Part shown: positions 59,128-64,000 of the stretch, piece after piece
How the letters are laid out: every line of letters starts with the position of its first letter
Position numbering within the stretch: the first letter of the stretch is position 1
Origin: Eucalyptus grandis
Lineage: Eukaryota > Streptophyta > Magnoliopsida > Myrtales > Myrtaceae
Assembly: GCF_016545825.1 (NCBI RefSeq)
Contig: NC_052614.1
Coordinates: forward strand, 37,232,072-37,296,071
Length of the DNA: 64,000 nt
Reading direction: 5' to 3'
The notes under the pieces: generated by a model
Databases searched by the model: none
What the model saw: only the letters and a program-made list of their open reading frames with translations
Told to the model about the DNA's origin: nothing
Made by a program: the position numbers and the translations under genes

Positions 59128-60858
59128 TGTGGCATTCCAAAAATTCAAGACAAGCTCTAAGGTGTACTAAAGCCCAGAATTAGGTAATAAAATTACCTAT
59201 GGTTTATGCTTTAGCCATTAGTCTCCTCTTAAGACTAAGTGATATAGGCTTGTGTTCATGAGTTTTTAAATTAGTATTATAGGATAAATTAATGAGAATG
59301 ATTTATCCTTGACCATGTGAAATTTAAAATTTGAGATCTATAAAAGAAAGAATTAAAGATGAATAATTGAAAGTGAAATTGTGGGTTTAATTAGGTTGGG
59401 CCTTAGGCCCAATAGGTTGAGCTCTTGGTGGGCCGAATGGCCGGCCCATTGAGGCCCATGAAGAGGTGACCGTTGACCAAGGGGGCGGGGGGAGGAGTCG
59501 CCGGCCCACTTCTTCCAAGCCCAAGCCCATCTTGCATGTGTCATGCCAAGTGGCAAGAGGAGGGCTTCATGCATTGGCTATCAAGGGTGGCTACTAATCA
59601 TTACTAATGATTGTGGCTTCATGCATTGGCTATCAAGAGTGTGACTTGTTCTTGTAAAAGCCTGCTGATTTCGTGTATACCGCCCGACCCAGAATCTTTT
59701 GGAGGCTTGCATGCATGTTTCGAGTTGAATTTTAACTTCGATTCCTTCATAAAAGTTGTAGAGAACATCTTAAAATACAACATACTAAAATTTTGGACAA
59801 AATAGTTGAGGTTTAAGGGGCAAAACCCTCTTCCTACGAAGACACTAGATCTGGAACTGTTTTACTGACCTTTTGGTAGTTTTGTGGGTTGCATGTTGCT
59901 TTTTACCGAGAATTTGTCTTCGATTTCTGAATGAAAATTGTAGACAACATCCCAAATACTAACATACTCAAATTTGAGGTAAAATGAGCAAGTGTAGCCT
60001 AGTGAATCGACTTACTCTTGAAGATGGTAAATCTGGAAACACGGTACTGGACACCTGAGACTTCTTAGACCCATATGGTGACTATTATTTGGAAATTTCA
60101 CTTAGATCCCTTGATTAAAGTTGTAGGGGACCTTTTGAAGTAAAACATATCCAAATTTCAGAGGAATCGAAGAAGAATAGGTGGGTGAAAACTCGATATT
60201 TCGGAGATAGCTATACTGGACGTTTCCGTGCTAGAACCAGAAGCTTCTGACGACTATAGAAAATTATCTAGAACGAATTTGGCCTAGATTTCTTCACGAA
60301 AAATATAATTTAGTGTCTTATATATAACCTGGTAAAATTTCATTATTGTCACAGGTCGTTCGGGCATTTTAATTGAATTATTTCAAAAACTGCGCATTCT
60401 GTTTTTATCTGAAATTGCATGTTGTGTTTGTGTGAGTTATATCTTCTTGTGTGAAACTCTTTTGGGCATGTGTTCTTCATGAAATTGTTATCTTATTGAC
60501 TTTTCTATCACATTTCTTGATTTCGTGATTTTTGAGAATCATATGGATATTTAATTTAAATTTTTTCTAAAATGGTACAAGCTGGAATTTAGTAAACTTC
60601 AAAAAGGCATGAAAAAAGGACTATTCTAAATTGTATGGACTCCATGAATTGTATTGTTATGAATGATTGTGTCTTGCTGCATATATGATGATGATTGGAG
60701 ATGCATGTATGAATCAAAGGATTAAAATGATCTTGATTGCCATCACATCACATGCCATGTTAAAATTGAACTATAATTGAAGATGTGAATTGAGATAAAT
60801 GAGAAGGCCGTCGGAGGTGTGAGCCGACGATGCCCCTGGAGTGTCGGGATGCCTGGCA
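59128..60858 (+). repeat. Z 3' LTR
   Basis: Matches the 5' LTR through about 60513, then continues beyond the point where the 5' copy is truncated. A region near 60815-60858 (GATGCCCCTGGAGTG, GGGATGCCTGG) resembles a reversed unit of the X LTR repeat block. It lacks the 300-bp block of the 5' LTR and instead repeats GCTTCATGCATTGGCTATCA (59565-59635). The right end is provisional. Confidence 0.65.
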
Positions 60859-61008
60859 TATAGCAAATTCACGCACCAATTGGAACATCTAAATCAATCA
60901 CTGCTCACACAAGCATGAATTACTGACACATGTCAATCCATCAATTCAATGAACAATGCGTTCCAATTAATTATTACTACTCGCACGGGCAGTTTTACCC
61001 GGCACACA

Positions 61009-61150
61009 CCGGTCCTCTATCCACCGACACACACCGGGGATAGGTGATGTCCACCGACACACACTAACGATGGGAATATCCACCGACACACATCGGGGAT
61101 GGGTTCTCTTAACCTTTAACGTCCACCGACACACACCGAGGACGGGTTCT
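61009..61150. repeat. CCACCGACACACA repeat block in W
   Basis: Four to five units of 35-45 bp built on TCCACCGACACACACCGGGG and ATGGG. It lies about 110 bp before the GGTCACCGGCTATCCC motif, comparable to the repeat blocks of S1 and Y. Confidence 0.8.
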
Positions 61151-63807
61151 CTTAACCAACACATGACCATTCAATCTCGGCCCAAGACACTGTGCATTGC
61201 ACTCAATTTGCACAAATTAATTCTCAATTGCAAAAATTAACCACACCATTGCAATCAGTACGAAATTCCGGTCACCGGCTATCCCAGTCTAATTTCCAGA
61301 AAATAATAAATAATTTAATAAATTACAAAATAATTAAATAAATGTAAGTAAATAAATAAATTGCGATTAATTAAACTGAACTACTTAATAAACCTAACCA
61401 TGTAGGCACTTGATCAATCAGGTTTACCTTAGCCTCCTTCATATAGCCAAAACTCTAAAGCCTCCTTTTTAAAATAAACTTGGCACTCCCTTTTTTTTTC
61501 ATTCAAACTCTTCGAAATAAATTCGTACGGGGCCTCGTATTTAATATTAACTCACCAAAATTTGCATGCACCTCATACAAAACCTCCTCATTTTATTGAG
61601 TGAAGAAGCCTTGGTGTTTGGACTCAACACCTCATTTATTTTCTATTTAATAGTCCAAGATATCACTTTTTGCAATAGTAATAAATCACCAACATAGAAC
61701 AACCATTCGTATAACCTCACGCATAAGTCCTAACCAAGTCAAAAGTCGACCACATCACCAAATACACATGATCCAGCAAGCACCACACCAAGAACAACAA
61801 CAAAATCACAACCGGTCATAACCGGCAGAAACCGGGTCACTCACGCGTCTCCAAGTTTAAATCCAGAAATCTAATCAACCATGTTCGAAAAATTCCCAAA
61901 TTTGAATATGTTGTAAAGAACACAAAATGGACATTTTTCATGCAGACATCTTAACCCAGATCATTCTAGATTCGACCCAGTAAATCGCTCAATCCGGTAG
62001 CAAAAACTGGGTCCGTTTCCTGAAAGTCTATTTTTCGAAATCAGTTTAGTTCAAGGTCCAAAACATGTCTGTTTGATCTAAAATTTGAGTACAAGAAGAT
62101 GTGACAAACAACTTTTGTGAAGAAACCATTTTGAAATTCGAACCCTAAGAGCTGATAAAAGCCCATAGAATCCTAAAAGGTTACAAATTCCAGTAGAGTC
62201 CAAGATTCTGTTTGCAAATAACGGAGCTAATATCTCCTTCTTTTAAATCCCTAACTATCTTGAAAAAAATATATGTTATAGCTGAAGATGTTTAAAACAT
62301 TTCTCAAGAAGGAATCAACCTCAAATTTGTAACACATTTCGGTCCACAAAAATGGCAAACGGCAAGGATCCCGAGATCAAAACTGCAGGAAGTCCACTGG
62401 ATTCGACTAATCCATCATCAATGGTGCTAATCTCACTAATTATATTGAAACTAATCCATTCTAAGGCTATTAACCATTCTAGATTATTACTAATCCATAC
62501 TTAAGCTAATCTAGACAATCCTTAAGCATAATGAACCTCTTAAGCATGGTTTAGTGAGTAAACTCACCGGTTTAGCGATATGGTGAGTCCATGGTGACGG
62601 CGACGTGGAGGCGAGCGAGAAACAAGCCTGCGGCGACAGCAAGTGAGGTCTGGATGAGCCTTGAAACCACCTTGCAAGCTCAAGGCTTGCTGCTGGAAAA
62701 TCAGTCTTATTCTGCTTCTGCTTGAGCTGTCTGTCGGGTGGCTGTTGGCGCGGCTTGGTGGTCTCGGCTCGGTGGGATGGCGGTTAGATGAATAGGCAGA
62801 GCTGATGACGGATCAGTGAAGGAGCCGGTCGAAATCTGGCGAGTAGGGGCTACTTTGGGGGTCGTTGATGAAGTTGGCTAGTAGACGTGAGTGGAGATGA
62901 GCTGGTGAAGGCGTGGGGTGATGCTTGGAGTTGGCAAAGCTGAAGGTGGCGCTGATGGGCTAGACAATGGAGAGATGGGCTAGTGGACGTGTAGCAAGAA
63001 CATAATGAAGAGAAGCAAAAACTAGAGGAAAGAAGGAAGAAAATGAGGAAGAAGAGAAGGAAACAGAAGCAAAGGTTGGCTCGAGGGGATACGCACAACA
63101 AGGATGGGACAAGGAGGGACCAAGGCCTAGCAAGTCAGGGCTTGAGCCAATGAGAAGCCAAGTCAAAAATCCAAACACTTGAGTGTTTTTTGCCCCTATC
63201 TTCAGCCAAATTTGTCAAGCCAACACCCAATGGCCAATTTTCTCCCAATTAACTCATAAACAAACCCAAATTGAATTCCAAAAATGCCAGCCAATGTGCC
63301 CATACGAATTTCCATCTATTCCATCACAATTCCTCACCAAATTAAGTTATTTTGGCAGTCCAAAATCCTTTGGCAGCAGGCCATACGAATTTCCCTTCCA
63401 CTCTTCAAAAATTGAGCCAAGTTAGTGGTAAAAAATTCAACCAAAGGTGCCCATCCGAATTCTTAAATTCCTTTTTGCCAAAGCTGATTTTTCCGCAAAA
63501 TTCCGGACTCATTGAAATTTCTCCAAAAGATGAGAAGAGGTCATAAAAATAAATTGTGACATGCTCGAACGTTCGATTCCCGAAACCGAATTTAATTTCG
63601 TGGTTAGAATCGACCGAACACGATTTTAGTCCAATCCAACTAATAAGGTAGCTTTAAGGGATTTTACCACGGATATATTTCTTAATGGCTTCACCCAATA
63701 GATTGGTTAACTCATGAGTGATCAGCTCAGAGAAAAATGACCATAGGCGTGTCAATGAAAAGCCCATTTCGTTTTATCAGGATGGGTCAAAAATTTAGGA
63801 TGTCACA

Positions 63808-64000
63808 AGTAGTGTCCGCAAATCTTCAAAGCAAAGATAATTGCTGCGAGTTCTAAGTCATGCGTTGGGTAGTTCAACTCATGCGGCCTCAACTGATGGG
63901 ACTTGTACGCAACAGCTCTTCCATGCTACATTAACATGCAACCCATTCCTCTAAACGACGCATCATTGTAGATCTCATATCCTCCAAGTCCAAATGGAAT
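63808..64000 (-). pseudogene. pol: Y RNase H, N-terminal part, runs off the window
   Basis: The minus-strand product reads FGLGGYEIYNDASFRGMGCM, a stop in place of the usual Gln before [20 protein letters not shown], then [15 protein letters not shown]. It continues the RNase H of Y interrupted by W at 56505. The rest of pol and gag lie beyond 64000. Confidence 0.82.

Larger units (their letters stand above)
56634..60858 (+). mobile_element. Element Z: chromovirus with a large internal deletion
   Basis: Plus strand. It starts TGTGGCATCCC. Its 5' LTR (56634 to about 58300) joins straight into integrase; gag, protease, RT and RNase H are missing. Integrase end and chromodomain follow (58304-59093), then a polypurine tract and a 3' LTR from 59128. 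The right border is uncertain: GGCA at 60855-60858 followed by tatag, compared with taaag before 56634, would be a 5-bp duplication with one mismatch. It lies in solo LTR W. Confidence 0.72.
56506..63807 (-). mobile_element. Solo LTR W (Tekay type), split by element Z
   Basis: Plus-strand start TGTCACGCCCCAATCC and end TTTAGGATGTCACA; about 3.1 kb once Z is removed. It is flanked by aatag (56501-56505) and agtag (63808-63812), a 5-bp duplication with one mismatch, and the RNase H of Y resumes directly after it. No internal region, so it is a solo LTR formed by LTR-LTR recombination. The leader region 62580-63180 is GC-rich. Confidence 0.82.
34495..64000 (-). mobile_element. Element Y: Tekay-type chromovirus, host of further insertions
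   Basis: Minus-strand Gypsy element. Its 3' LTR is split: 34495-36135 and 51837-54726 (about 3.2 kb once inserts are removed), starting on the plus strand TGTCACGCCC and ending GGATGTCACA. Next on the plus strand come a polypurine tract, integrase, RNase H (to 56505) and, past solo LTR W, more RNase H (63808-64000). The rest is outside the window. It lies in the Ogre LTR and carries a Mutator-like element, X and W, so it is older than all three. Confidence 0.8.

Overview
This window looks like transposon-packed intergenic DNA of a flowering plant, most likely a eudicot. The evidence is the mix of element families: Ty1/Copia and Ty3/Gypsy of the Tekay and Tat/Ogre types, a plant L1-type LINE, and hAT, Mutator-like and Harbinger-like DNA elements. 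The DNA is AT-rich and almost every recognisable reading frame is broken. I cannot name the species. I found no intact host gene, no rRNA or tRNA gene and no CRISPR array. The only host-like coding sequence I can support is a fragment of a pentatricopeptide-repeat (PPR) gene carried inside a hAT-type element.

Layout, left (1-9316). A Copia element on the minus strand leaves the window at position 1; its 5' LTR, tRNA-Met primer site, broken gag and start of protease are visible. A series of non-autonomous DNA elements follows: a Mutator-like element (2422-3134), a hAT-type element with captured gene pieces (4890-6826, perfect 8-bp target duplication) and a third element with terminal inverted repeats (6941-7957). 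Between them is unannotatable sequence.

Layout, middle (9317-34494). Two or more rearranged copies of one giant Tat/Ogre-type Gypsy family lie head to head. Copy A is on the minus strand: a roughly 6 kb LTR, a 3' spacer with 33-bp repeats, and the last part of pol. At about 18137 it meets a plus-strand copy of the same spacer, which leads into a plus-strand pol (20475-27824), a second spacer and an LTR. That pol is split by a Harbinger-like element (21066-21721, in reverse transcriptase) and a 5'-truncated LINE (22898-26220, in the second RNase H), and it is further damaged by stops and frameshifts.

Layout, right (34495-64000). A minus-strand Tekay-type chromovirus, here called Y, sits in the Ogre LTR and runs off the right edge. 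It has been entered by a Mutator-like element (34721-36021, perfect 10-bp target duplication), by a complete but inactive Tekay element X (36136-51831, paired LTRs of about 3.6 kb) and by a solo LTR W (56506-63807). X contains another solo LTR, S1 (41066-44936). W contains a deleted chromovirus Z (56634 to about 60858). The order of insertion can be read directly: Ogre, then Y, then X and W, then S1 and Z.

Nothing here forms a working gene set; the interest lies in element structure. Main points: related GC-rich cores in three DNA elements of different superfamilies, the PPR-carrying hAT, the 33-bp-repeat reading frame with a conserved splice-donor-like site in the Ogre spacers, the inverted Ogre junction near a polypurine-tract/LTR border, and the loss of the TATA box from only one LTR of X.
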